Of a stretch of DNA of 64,000 bases, positions 11,191-22,885 are shown piece after piece. Under the pieces are notes generated by a model. That model worked only from the letters and a program-made list of their open reading frames with translations, was not told where the DNA came from and did no database searches. This DNA is from Tanytarsus gracilentus (lineage: Eukaryota > Arthropoda > Insecta > Diptera > Chironomidae): NCBI GenBank assembly GCA_038502055.1, contig JAXRKN010000036.1:4154001-4218000 (forward strand), read 5' to 3'. A program made the translations under genes and the position numbers. How positions within the stretch are numbered: the stretch's first letter is position 1; each line of letters begins with the position of its first letter.

Positions 11191-12296
11191 TTATTGCAAT
11201 CTTCGTTGCTCGGTTGCAGGCTCTTCTGGTCTCGGCTCGGTTTCGTTTGGGTTTGGTGGATCAACATATGGCTAAAAATATTAAGCATTAAATTAAATAA
11301 AAAATCAGCTAATTTGACTTACTTGTCGCTGATTTCCGCCAACACCTACATCAGAGGGATCGCTTTCCGGGTGACTTGTCTGAGTTCCACTGATTTCAGC
11401 ATTGATATAAGTCTCCAACTCACTCTCTTGCATACAGTGGAATTTTTGATCACGTCCGACAATGCAAATCGACAGATTTTTAATAGTGAGCTTCGTCTCA
11501 TTTGGAAGAGTGCTTGCTAATGATTTAACACCATGATTGATCAACTCAGACAAGCTGCAGTCCTTAAAGGAATTCAAATGCTTTTCCAAGTAAGTGCGAG
11601 CACTTTGAGAACGAGCACCAATGGCCATTGCCTTGCAATCGTAGTAGTTGGCACTTGGGCATGTTTGATAAATGTGAGGTCCTTGATCATCGAATCCAGC
11701 AACCAATAAACCGACACCATAAGGGCGACGATCGTAGCGTTGAGTACAGATTTGCATCTTCAATCCCAAAGTATTGATCAAACGTCCAACTGGGAAGTTG
11801 CGGCCATAGCTGTACTTGTGATTGATGCACTCTTGACGCATGTAGCGACTAGAAATTTGTTTTCTTTAGAGTACTGAATTATTTAAAACTTCGTTAATTA
11901 CCACAAAACACGAGCATCAGCAGTAATTCCAGCCATTGAGATGCCAATGTGATCGTCGACACGGAGAATTTTTTGCTGATGAGCAGACAACTCAGAAGTA
12001 GCTCTCTTCAGAGCAATTAAAACCGCATAGTCCTTTGATTTCAATCCAACCGTTGCGGATCCCAATTTTACGGCTTCCATTGCATATTCAACCTGATGGA
12101 TACGACCCTGTGGACTCCAGACAGTAACGTCGCTATCATATTGATTTCGAAACTAAAAAAAGAAGACGATGATTCGCGATTTTTTCATTGTCAAAGGTTA
12201 AATAGAATTATTTGTTGAAAAAACAAGAAATGCAATTAATTTTGATGCACTCGATAATCTTTAATCGGTTGTGGGTTGTTTAAAGTTACTTACCAT
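11191..12296 (-). CDS. Prosalpha6: 20S proteasome subunit alpha type 1
   Basis: Alpha-ring subunit of the 20S proteasome core (PSMA1, fly Prosalpha6); structural and non-catalytic. Exons on the minus strand: 12294-12296 (the ATG codon alone), 11902-12152, 11323-11848 and 11191-11271, giving 286 residues. The proteasome alpha signature is intact in residues 2-35 (YDSDVTVWSPQGRIHQVEYA). Family-typical motifs follow: GITADARVL, RRPYGVGLLVAGFD, PSANYYDCKAMAIGARSQSA. The C-terminal exon encodes an acidic Pro/Glu-rich tail (DPPNPNETEPRPEEP), as in other PSMA1 proteins. The unusual point is that the first coding exon contributes only the initiator Met, directly followed by a GTAAGT donor. The junction after TG at 11902 restores Cys (VLCRYMR), which matches the family. 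Confidence 0.96.
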
Positions 12297-13433
12297 GTTG
12301 AGTTTTTAGTATTTTCGCTTAAATTCAGGAAAATAAAATTTTAAGAAAATGACTTGTTGTTTTGCAGGGAGAATTTTGCGCAAGTTTTGACACGCAATTT
12401 TAAAATGTTTGCTCAGTCATTTAAATTTATAAAAACCGTTAATTTTAAAAATGAGGAAAATTGCTAATTTTCCTCAAGGATTTAATTGTTTTAAAAATAA
12501 AATCAAAAAAGCTCGCAATTATTTTAAAATGTCTTAAAATTTTTATTTTTTTATTTATTTTTCACAAATTTCATTATTACTGAATTTTTCATATCGTTTC
12601 TTCTCAAAATTTTCCTTCACACCGACATGCGGTGCTAAATTTTCTCTGTGAAATTGTTATATCTTACTCAGTCTTTTCTGTTCATTCAGATTGTGCGGTC
12701 GCGAAAAAAAAGTACTACAAAAAGTTATTTTAAGCAATGATAAGATTTTAATCATAAAAGAATTCGATAACGTGGAAAGAAGCATAAAAAAATCAATTGA
12801 AATTATTAATATAGAATTTTGAGGTGATTGAATAATATATAATTAAATTTGATCCAATTAACAAGAAGAAAATTTGCGACATTGAAAAAGAAAAAAATAA
12901 TTACAAATCATCCGATCAGTAGGTTCTCTTGTGCGTTATCGCGATTGGTCGATGCATTCTATTTTGTAATGCTTATCTTGTTCTTCTTTGCCTTTTTCTC
13001 AACATCGTGCGATTTTTAATTAGTATGTGAGCGAAAAAATATCTTTTACTTTCGGCTGTTCTTCTTTGAAATAACTGCCACGCGTGGCTTAGCTGTCAAG
13101 TGAAGTGCTGTGAATCATTTTTATCTACCTTTTTTAATAGAAAGATATTTGAAAGTACTCTTCGATTGTAGGTAAAAATCTTGAAAAAGTCGGTCAATCA
13201 AAAAAGCGTGCTTGATTATTTAAAATAAGCCGTCTTGAAAAATTTAATCGGACTTTTACTATCAAAATTTTTACACATGATTTTTCTCAATTGATAAAAA
13301 AAATTGTAAAAAAAAATATTCGTGGGCAATGACATTGGAGGCAATTTCTTCTTTATTCATTAAAACTAGTAAATTAATTTACACGATCATTATCACATAA
13401 CTATTGTCATAAAAAATTTTAAAATAGGGAAGC
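12297..13433. other. Spacer between Prosalpha6 and the PLA2 gene
   Basis: Over 1.1 kb of AT-rich DNA between divergent genes. It holds both promoters and the second copy of the 48-bp repeat. No ORF of interest and no RNA gene was recognised. Confidence 0.6.
13126..13173 (+). repeat. 48-bp repeat, copy 2 (intergenic)
   Basis: Exact second copy of 9599-9646, starting TACCTTTTTTAATAG and ending GATTGTAGGT, with unrelated flanks. It lies upstream of the phospholipase A2 gene. It ends with an intact-looking acceptor (TTGTAG), but no exon is supported after it. Confidence 0.8.
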
Positions 13434-16400
13434 ATGCAGTCACCTCGGAAGATAAACGTTTTTCTCATGATAGTCCATTGCATATTAATTATTTCTTGTA
13501 CGAGCATAAGTGAAGAAATTGATAAGAAAAATATTGCCAACTCAACCTCACATTATCGCAACAATTATCTTCTCATTGACCATCTCAGTGATAATGAAAA
13601 AGAAATAAGAATAAAGTGGAAAGATCTCATGGGCAAAGAAACGACACTGGATACAGTTGAAAGCGAGAGATTCGCTAACAGGTAAGTGATTAATGGTGTG
13701 TTCTAAATTCACAACAAAAAATAAATTCGCAAGAGAAATTTTTCAAACTGTCCGAAATAAAAAAACTGTCACAGGACTAGATTTTAAATCGATTTCGTAT
13801 GATTCAGAGTATGATGGATTTAGGCAGTTTTAAAGGGTTATGTAGCAATGAAAAAATAGTTCTTAAATTAAAGTAAAGTTTTATTATTTAAATTATTAAA
13901 CTTTCAAAGTGAGTCATGAATTTTTAAAACCTTTCATTCAATTGATAAAATTTGAAATTAAAATCTTTTATTTTATCTTAATCTTGTAAACTGCTTAAAC
14001 CATTTACCCCCAACTGCAGAAATGACCCTCTTCGAAGGACCATTAAAATATCAGAAACATTCTTTCTCACACATACGCACGCACACTCGACATGAAGAAC
14101 ATAAATTTTATTGTTAGACCATTTCCTTGGCCAAATGGCTTTCGATACAATTCTATCTCAGAATGTGTGTTTAATTGTATGGCGAGCCTCATCTGTGATT
14201 GTCTCTTGTGACCAGATCAATTTTGATTAATTAACATGTATTCGTACGAATATTAAATTCCAAAATCGATCTCTCGAACTCACTTTTTTCATCTTCAAGA
14301 GTTTAAAATATTTTATTGAATTGAATTTTGAACTAAAATTCTTTTCACAGTTCACTCAAACTAACTTCTCTCTGGCAACTAACGAATGGAAAGAATTTCG
14401 CACAACTGATTTTTAACAGTAATCAATTGCTCGACTGTGAATTTATCGAGGATGGAGGCGATTTTGTCAGTGAATTTGTCGATAAATTTATTGGGGAGTT
14501 CAATTACATCCGCAATGAGAAACTAAGTAGTGCGAAACATGCGAAACATCACCAATATCATGAGGACATGAATATTAACAATGAGATGCGAGATATGAAG
14601 CCAAACGTAGAGTTTATTCAACTTAAAAGACTCCAAGATATTCCCGAGCACATGCTGGAAATGATGAATCTTAAAAAGCTTAAGAAGAAGTGTAGTCAAT
14701 TGCATCGACAAATAAGGCAGAAACTGCGAGAAGAAAACGAAGATTTGAATGATGAAGAAGTGGAATCGGAAAACATGAAAAGGTAAAAATTTAAAGGCTG
14801 CACTTTTCAGTTTATTAATTTTTAAAATTTTAATATTACTTCTTTTAAATTATTTATGATTTTCTTCTTATTTTTTTGGAGCAAATTAGATTTACGGATG
14901 TTTTCTTCTTATAATTTTTTAAAATTTTAATTTTACCTTTTTCAATTATTTATTTTTTCTTCTTCTTATAATTTTATTAAATTTTAATTTCACTTCTTTT
15001 ATGATTTATGATTTTTTAAAGAGTTAAAAGACAAACCGATTGGTTCCTTGCCCCAAACTCTAAATGGGTAATTATTTACTTTCAAATTCCTGGAAATTAT
15101 TAAAATTTACACTTTTATTTGTCAATGAAAAAAGTGTGGAGATGGGTCCGCCGCTGATTCGTATAAAGTTTTAGGTGGCAATAGAGCAGATGTATGCTGC
15201 CGCAAACATGATCACTGTAAAATGAGTATCGCTTCCCTTCAAACTCGATTTGGTTTATTTAACATGCGACCTTTCACGATATCACATTGCAAATGCGACC
15301 GAAGGTACTTATAATAAATTTTGAGCTCAATAATGTGCATTTGATGCATTTTAATTGCCATCACATTTGTCCATATCTGCTTCTATTGTCTAATGTCATT
15401 ATGGTCAAAAACTTAAATCTACTTTCTCCTCCCCTACCCGACACTTTCATCTTTTGCCGACATTAAGAGTGTGAAATTGACAATGAATTGCAGGAAAGAA
15501 ATGGAAGAGATTAGACCTTTTTCATTTAGTGTTATTTTTAGTTTATTTGTTCTTCTTTTTTTAAATCCTTTTTCGCATCAATTCTCTCTAAAAAATTGTT
15601 TTCTTATCACACCACATGGCTAGACGAAAACGCCGAGACTTAAGCAGCTATTTCATAATACCTTATACTAAGTATTGTGGAGTTGGCTGGGCAGCGACCA
15701 GATACTCGGAAATTGGAGCTTTTTCAAAGACAGGTAGCTTTATGTCTTCAAATATATTGATGTTTAAAATAAAATTTCAACACCTCGTGACTGTATTAAA
15801 ATTCTTATTTTAACATCTCCTAAAATTAAAACAATTTTCTCACAAAGATAAATGCTGTCGAACTCATGATTACTGCGCAAAGTATATAAAAAGTTTCCAG
15901 GAAAAGTGGGGTCTTTTTAATTTTAACATATATACCATCATGGATTGCCAGTGCGATAAAAGGTTGTTGCGTTTGCCATTGTTCACTTTTTCATTACGCA
16001 GATTTTTTTTCGCTGAGTTCACTTCAATGAATTTCCTTCCATTAATAAATTTTCTTTTTGCATTTATTTGCACGGTAAAAAAGTTATGAATCGAATAGTC
16101 AGTTTTGATAGAATTTTTTTGTGTGTTAATTAAATCTTTTAGGAAACAAACGAAATCAATCGTTATATTTACTAAACGATGCGTAAAATTTTACATTTTT
16201 TGTTCTTTGATTTTTTAAGCATGATATAATTGATCGTGATGCATGTGGTCAGGATTAAATGTTTTTTTTTCTCTTTGAACTTTGACGTTAAATTCTAAAT
16301 TTATGTCCGAAATATTCTTTGCAAAAAAAAAGTATATGTATGGCAACTCATAAATTCTTGACTTTTGCCTCTCTGTCGCAAGCAAACATCTGAAAATCAG

Positions 16401-16933
16401 TTCCCTTCCCTCTATGTGTCACCAAAAATAGAGAACTATAACACATTGAAGTATCAAGGCCAATTAACTCCACACACAAGCACTCGAAAAAATATTATGT
16501 GCTTAGGGATGCGATGCGATATGATGAGCGATATACAAAACAGAGTACTATAGGTGTTTCGCATGCAGCTTATTGATTTCCTTAGTCCTTAGTGTCGTTG
16601 ATGGCAATTGATTTGCATTAATTTTCCAGCCTTTATGAGTTTAATAAATTTAATTTAAATTTATTCACAGATTTCGAACTTGCTTAAAGATGATAGATTC
16701 AAGTGATGCGAATATCGTAGGAAAATTGTTCTTCAACATTGTCCAAACAAAGTGTTTTTTTCTGGTAAGTACCTAAATATTTAAAATTTAACGGTTCTGA
16801 ATTTAAAAGGATGATTTTAATAATTTTTTTTCAGAAACCTGAGAAGAGCTGCATTTTATACTCTTGGTGGGGTAAATGTCTGAAATTTAAGACAAAGAAA
16901 CGAGCATACATGCGTGACAACCAAAAATATTAA
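13434..16933 (+). CDS. Secreted group III phospholipase A2 with two catalytic cassettes
   Basis: Secreted calcium-dependent phospholipase A2 of the bee-venom (group III) type, which releases the sn-2 fatty acid of phospholipids. Exons: 13434-13681, 14351-14782, 15022-15067, 15135-15304, 15624-15733, 15848-15962, 16671-16764 and 16835-16933; read straight through they give 437 residues. Order: hydrophobic signal segment (NVFLMIVHCILIISC); propeptide (QLIFNSNQLLDCEF, then a charged stretch); RVKR site; cassette A with WCGDG and CCRKHDHC (His267-Asp268); RRRKRR; cassette B with YCGVG and CCRTHDYC (His342-Asp343); one shared C-terminal part (FRTCLKMIDS, GKLFFNIVQTKC, CLKF). Calcium loop and catalytic His-Asp look intact in both. 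Each cassette starts and ends in the same phase, so mutually exclusive splicing is possible (see findings). No paralogue-specific symbol is assigned. Confidence 0.88.
13682..14350 (+). other. First intron of the PLA2 gene
   Basis: A 669-bp intron with a GTAAGTG donor and a TTTTCACAG acceptor. No coding content recognised. Confidence 0.7.
15963..16670 (+). other. PLA2 intron before the shared C-terminal exons
   Basis: A 708-bp intron with a GTTGTT donor and a TTATTCACAG acceptor. A 62-codon ORF at 16365-16553 lies inside it, resembles no family and has no splice context, so it is not called. Confidence 0.65.
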
Positions 16934-17510
16934 ATTCTTTTTTAAATCACTCAATTCACAATCTGGTTTTGAATGTTCCTCGAAAATATTTTACAACAAT
17001 TTAAAATTTAGATCATCGCGCACACAAATTCACAAAATTGTATACGGCGTGTGATGAATTAATTATTGTTATAGTGAAAAAACATATTTGTCTGCCATTT
17101 CTGTTTTTAATAATTTAAGCGTCTCACTCATTATCATATTAATTAATTTGCACTAATTTGTGTACTTAAGAAATTAGAAAGATTTAAAATAAAGTAGAGA
17201 GTTATGTCCATAACAAGTTGACATTTTTCTTTCAAAATTTTTTTCAGTTTAAATTTATTTTTTTCATGCTTATTAAATTATAATTTGAAAAAACTGTTGA
17301 ATAACAAAATTCAAATAAATTTTAAATTGAGCAACGTGTGGATGTGTGCGTACGATGTACGGATTTACCGCACAAATGTACGGTAAATTTAACCTCAACA
17401 ACTTATTTTGAAACATCTCTAGTTTAATTTAATTTTCTTAAGTCATTAGCGAAAGACAAAAGTCATGAAGATTACAATTTAGTTCATCAATTAACAATCT
17501 ACAAATTAAC
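16934..17510. other. PLA2-armi spacer
   Basis: About 580 bp of very AT-rich DNA with the PLA2 3' UTR and the armi leader/promoter. Nothing else seen. Confidence 0.6.
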
Positions 17511-20500
17511 ATGTTTAGCGTAATTTTAAAGCACTTTAATTATCTCATTTCGAAAAATCAAAATGAGAAAAAATTTGAAGCGCGAAAAAAGTTTGAAGAG
17601 AATTTAAAAGCTCTTCAGGAGTCTGATGAGGAGGAAGCAGAAGTAGACGAGAATGATAATAGCAAGATACATGAGCCAATTGCAGAACTAGCTTGGAGCT
17701 GCTCGAAATATGAAGGTGTCATTACTTCGACTGACAATCAAGGTGGATTTATTAATGGAAAGCATCGCTTTTCGAAAACCAAAGTTCTAGATGTGTGGAA
17801 TGTGCTCAGAGCTGGAAGTAAAGTGTCATTCTTTCTCTACAAAGATACAGTGGAATCTCTGAAGATCCTAGACGCGGGGTGGGATGAAAATTACGACGAA
17901 AATATAACTGATGTAAAAGAAGTTCTCACAGCTGGCTATAGCACTGACTCACGAACAGTTCTAGGTATCGTCGAAGAAGTGTCTGATGGAATTATTACAA
18001 TTGACGTGGGAAATTGCAAGCATTTTGTCCCTGCACCTACTGATGACAAAGAGTCCTACATTTATATGAAAGGAGATAATTTAAAACTCAACTGCGTAAC
18101 CACAGAAGACGAACTCAATTGGAATCCATCAATCGGAACCTTCGGAAGTATTGTGAGCATAAATAGCTTTGAACCAAACAGTAAAAAGCAGGAAGTTGGC
18201 CGAGTTACCGCACTATCGGATGACTTTGCTGTTTTTGACGAGTCAGTTGTGCTTATTTTTGCAAGTATCAAGAGTTCTGAAAATGTAAAATTGTGGGACA
18301 AATTTTTCTACTTTGCAATTGAGACCTCGGTCGTTTATGATGGGAGGAATTTTAACTGGCGAGTCGTTCAACTTATTAGAAAAGTCGATGGAGTAGAGGA
18401 AGATGCAGAGATAGAAGGACTCGCAAAGCTTCAACTGATTGATGAACATTTTCAATTGCGACAAGCACATGGAGATGTATGCAAATATGTCATGATTTTT
18501 AACCGTTCGGACCAAAAAATAAGCATAGAGGGCTGTGAATTGACTTCAAATTGTGGCTTAATTAAACTTCAATCGCCAAACAAGACATTTAATCTCAATC
18601 CATATACAGGATCGTTTAAAATTTTCCTCACCATTAAGCCAAACAAATATGGCTCTTTTGTAGAGGTGAGTTATATGCTGTGTGTATATTTCTTTATTTT
18701 CTGATTTTTAACAATTGCAGGAGTTGACAGTTGACTGTGGCATTTTCAAGAAAAAATGTTTGATAACTCTTCAAGTGCTAAAATCCAACAGAGAAGGATC
18801 GAGACGAAATAACAGTGAAATAATTCCTGGTCAGAAGATCTCTAAAACAATATCACGTTTCATAGATATTCGCATTCCTGATTACCAGGTTTGCAATGAA
18901 TTCCGCAAATCCATTGACTTTAAGAAGCAAATGATGTTGATTATTCAAGCATTTGGTGTAAGACATCAGTTTCTTCTTGAGCCATTAAAAGAACAAAATT
19001 ATCTTGCCAAGATGCGCTATTGTCTCTATCTTGAAGAAATTGCAATGGAAATATACTTCGAACGTTACAAGATTGATCGAGCTCATTTTGAGAATAAGGA
19101 TGAATTTTTGAGACTATTTATCGAAGGGGTAAACGAAAAACGGCCGTCGATTGGAATGGGTGATAGTATTAGAGTTAAAGACCCATACGCATCCAAGGAT
19201 CAACAACAAATCTACGAAGGCATCATTCATAAAGTGGAAAATGACTCTATTCTCGTAAAGTTTCATGCAAATTTTCATAGCAGTCACAATCGACGAGATT
19301 ATAGCGTAGAATTTCACTTTTCACGTGCTTCATTTAAGAGACAACAATTTGCTCTTGATCAAATTATTTCTCCTAGAGGTCTTGGTCTTGACTATCTATT
19401 TCCCAAAAAGGAAGTTCAAAAGAAAAATCTTCAGCTAGACGTATCTCTTAGTGCTGATGGCAAATTATCATCGAATGGAAGTGATCATGAATTTTTCAAC
19501 CAATCGCTGAACGTATATCAAAAACAAGCTGTTGTTAATGTCTTACGTGGAGAGTCAAAGTTTTACGGCCCTTACATCATTTTTGGCCCACCTGGTAATT
19601 TATTAAAATAGTATCTTATTACTTTAGCTACTATTTTTTCGTTTTTTGTTAGGAACTGGAAAAACTCGAACAGTTATCGAATGCATTGAGCAAATCTCAA
19701 GTAAAATTCCATGCTCTCGCATTATTGTCGCTACCCCGTCTAATTCGGCTGCAAATTTAATCGTCGAGAAGTTAATTGAGTCAGGCAGATTCAAAGGAGG
19801 AGATTTCGTTCGTTTTGTAAGCTATAATCAAATCGAGCGAGATTCAATTCCACAACATCTTAAAAAGTACTGCGCAACAATCGATATTGGATATGATAAG
19901 GGAGATGCTGCCAACTTTGTAAGAAAAATTTCTTTTTATTATTTATGTAAAACTTTATTTTAATATCCAAATTTCCAGAGAATCAACGACGGCATGATGA
20001 TGAACTGTTCAAAGTCTTTAATCGTCAAGTATAAAATTTATATTTCAACTCTCAGCAATATTGGTTTACTGATGCACATTAAATTTCTTCGCGATCACTT
20101 TACTCATGTGATCATTGATGAAGCTGGACAGTCCATTGAAACTGATTCATTAATTCCAATGACATTTTTGAGTCGAAATAAAGGTCAGGTGATTCTTGCT
20201 GGTGATCCAAAGGTAAATTAATAAAACACTTTAAATATGCTTTCTAATTAATTCTAATTTTAGCAATTGGGACCAGTTTTAGCTAGTCACGTTGCCAAAT
20301 ATTGTGGCTTTGATAAATCACTTCTCGAGCGTCTCTCAGAACATGAAAACTATCTTCCTAAATATGGACCTGATGAAAATGAATTTGATAGCCGTTTTGT
20401 CACCAAATTGATTATTAACTATCGATCGCTCCCGTCAATTCTTAGCATCTACAGTGAGCTCTTTTACAACAGCGAACTGAAATCAGAAGTCAACGAAGAA

Positions 20501-21055
20501 GATTCGCATGAAATGAAATTGCTTCAATCGATTGATGCGCTTTTATGGAACCGCAATGTTGCCACTAAAAAGTGTGGAGTGTTCTTTGTGAATGTTAATG
20601 GAAAAAATCTTCGTACACCTGAATCAAGTAGCTGGTATAACGACGAAGAAGCCTCACGTGCCTTTATCTTTGCTTGCCGCCTTCAAAAACATGGAATCTC
20701 GTTGAAAGACGTTGGAATTATCACCCCATACTCCCTTCAAGTTAAGAGATTAAGAGGAATTATTGAAGAGGCGATGCCCAACTGTGACTTGAAAGTGGGA
20801 AGTGTTGAAGAATTTCAAGGGCAAGAACGTCTCATAATTTTAGTTTCGACAGTGCGAACTAATCACAAATTTTTGGACATGGATAAGCAGTTTGGCTTAG
20901 GATTTTTGCAATGCTCCAAACGAATGAATGTTGCAGTATCTCGAGCACGTGCGTTACTGGTGGTCTTTGGTAAGGAGAGTTTATTAGCTCAAGATGACAA
21001 CTGGCGCTTCTTGATTCAATATACCCGTCAAATGGGTACTTATGTAGGCGAGTGA
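17511..21055 (+). CDS. armi: Armitage/MOV10L1-type SF1 RNA helicase
   Basis: UPF1-like superfamily 1 RNA helicase of the MOV10/MOV10L1/Armitage group. In flies Armitage delivers piRNA precursors to Piwi at nuage and mitochondria. Exons: 17511-18665, 18721-19594, 19653-19918, 19979-20212 and 20264-21055; 1106 residues. The N-terminal third has cold-shock-like beta segments (YEGVITSTDNQGGFINGKHR at about 66; VLGIVEEVSDGIITIDV; VGRVTALSDDFAVFDE), typical of the MOV10L1/Armi branch. The helicase core is complete: Walker A GPPGTGKT (about 673-680, split by an intron), motif II DEAGQ, motif III GDPKQLGPV, NYRS, motif IV ITPYSLQVKR, motif V SVEEFQGQER and motif VI NVAVSRARALL. AATAAA at 21073-21078. 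Fly Armi is somewhat longer, so an upstream exon cannot be excluded; assignment to armi rather than another MOV10-like gene rests on the N-terminal region. Confidence 0.87.
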
Positions 21056-21281
21056 TGAATAACTTTTTATGAAATAAACTATATGATCTCTTAAAAAAAT
21101 ATTAAGTTGCAATGCCTTGAAAAAAAGGCCTATAAAAAGACAAACAGACATAATTTACCAAATGACTGGTTTTTAAACGATATCAAAACAAAGCGATTGA
21201 AATATTGCAAATTGAATTAATATAGTCTAAAAAAGGGTTTTCCTGCTAAATTGTGATTTTCAAGTTCAAATAAAGTGATTA

Positions 21282-22443
21282 ATGGAGGCGGAGAGTGCAG
21301 TGTTGTCGAAGGAACATTGGAGCAGAGTAAGTAAAAACTTAATAACATTTAAAATTTGTTTTTGTGACTCATCAATAATGAAAATTTGTTAAAATTAGGC
21401 TGTGACTAGTATTCCAGTTGACTTTTTAATCATTGGCAATGCACTAAATCAACAAGAGGCTTCTGATAGAGAAGCAGCCATGGCTTTACATCATCAACAA
21501 TTTCAAACAAATAATCCTTATGGACTCGCTGTGAGTTTTATATCAATTAGCTCGCGAAATAATTTAAAATTTAATGAATATTTCAATTACAAGGGAAACA
21601 CAATTGGACGACTATCGATTACCATTGCTCAAGCCAAATTAGTTAAAAATTATGGACTAACTCGCATGGATCCATATGTCCGGTAAATTTACTCTATAAT
21701 TACCTCAATAAAGTTATAAATTATATAATTTTACAGAATACGAGTGGGGCATTACGTTTACGAGACGCAAACCGATCCGAATGGCTCGAAAAATCCTAGA
21801 TGGAATCGCGTTTTTCACACACAATTGCCAGCAGGAGTAAATAAAATTTTCCTTGAAATTTACGACGAATGCAACTTTACCATGGATGAGCTTATTGCCT
21901 GGACTGACGTGAGAATACCTGAAGCGGTCGTTGAAAAAGGCGAAACACACGAAGGTAATGGTTTCATATAATTAACAAATTCCCTTTATCTTATCGTGAT
22001 TAATTAATTAACTAGATTGGTATCCGCTGAGTGGAAAAACTGGCGATCAGAAAGAGGGAATGATTGATCTAGTTCTTAGCTTTCAACCCGTCTCGTGTCT
22101 CTATCAGCAAAGACCTACTCAACAACAGCAGCAACAGCCTGTTGTACTCGTACCAAATGTTTCTGGACGTGCATTGCCAGTGTAAGGATCATTAATTTTA
22201 AAATTTATGTTCTTTCAATTAAAGAAAAATCTTAGTTTTGTCCAACCAGCACCGCAGCAACTTCAACAACAACAAATGTTAGTTCAACAACCTCCCGAGC
22301 CCATTCCTTTGACTGACGAGGATATTAGTAATTTAATGGAAATTTTTCCGAATGTTGATAAAGAAATCTTGGTCCAAATTGGTGAAGCGAATCGAGGAGA
22401 TAAGACCGCAACTATAAATTCATTGCTTCAACTTACAAACTAG
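21282..22443 (+). CDS. Tollip: Toll-interacting protein (Tollip)
   Basis: Endosomal adaptor that links ubiquitin, phosphoinositides and TOM1, and damps Toll/IL-1 signalling in vertebrates. Exons: 21282-21326, 21399-21530, 21594-21682, 21737-21954, 22016-22181 and 22236-22443; 285 residues. N-terminal TOM1-binding region (LPVDFL-like IPVDFLIIG). C2 domain from GRLSITIAQAKLVKNYG through MDPYVRIRVG, NPRWNRVF and IYDECNFTMDE. The linker is Gln-rich (runs of Q near residues 205-240) and carries WYPLSGK. C-terminal CUE domain has LTDEDISNLMEIFPNVD and a terminal SLLQL. Domain order matches vertebrate Tollip (about 274 residues). It sits tail-to-head between armi and VPS50. Confidence 0.95.
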
Positions 22444-22885
22444 AGTCTATATATAGATGTGTTTGTGAGAAACTATGTGCGAAATTAATTTCTAATCTAC
22501 CCCTATAAAAAATATGAATTCGGCTAACGGCATTGACACCTAAATTTACTATTATGCAAAAAAACTTATTAAATCGATCTTTTTTCAATTATCGCGGCTC
22601 TACAGAAAGAAGATTTTTGGGCTGAATAAAAATCTAAAATAAATGTAGCTTATATTTAAATATATTTTATTTATGACACCACTGAAAAATATAAATAAAA
22701 TATTTCTTTGTACAAAGAATTCTTAAACGTATATTGATTTTTCAAAATAAGGCTGTTTTCCCACTATTTAAAAAGCCTGTTGATGTAATCATAACAAACT
22801 CGAAAAATTGAATAAAAAAAAATTGCTTTAAATGACTTAGTCACGCTTTGCCGACTTTAGAAAGTGTTTAAAAGAATCTCGCACA
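22444..22885. other. Tollip-VPS50 spacer
   Basis: Tollip 3' UTR followed by the VPS50 leader, with several AATAAA words between 22620 and 22700. No gene seen. Confidence 0.6.

Noticed and set aside
15616..15813. ORF starting MARRKRRDLSS as the start of a separate PLA2 gene
   Set aside because: The ATG lies within the acceptor context GGCTAG of exon 15624, whose phase exactly fits the preceding exon 15304; the ORF runs into an intron after 15733.
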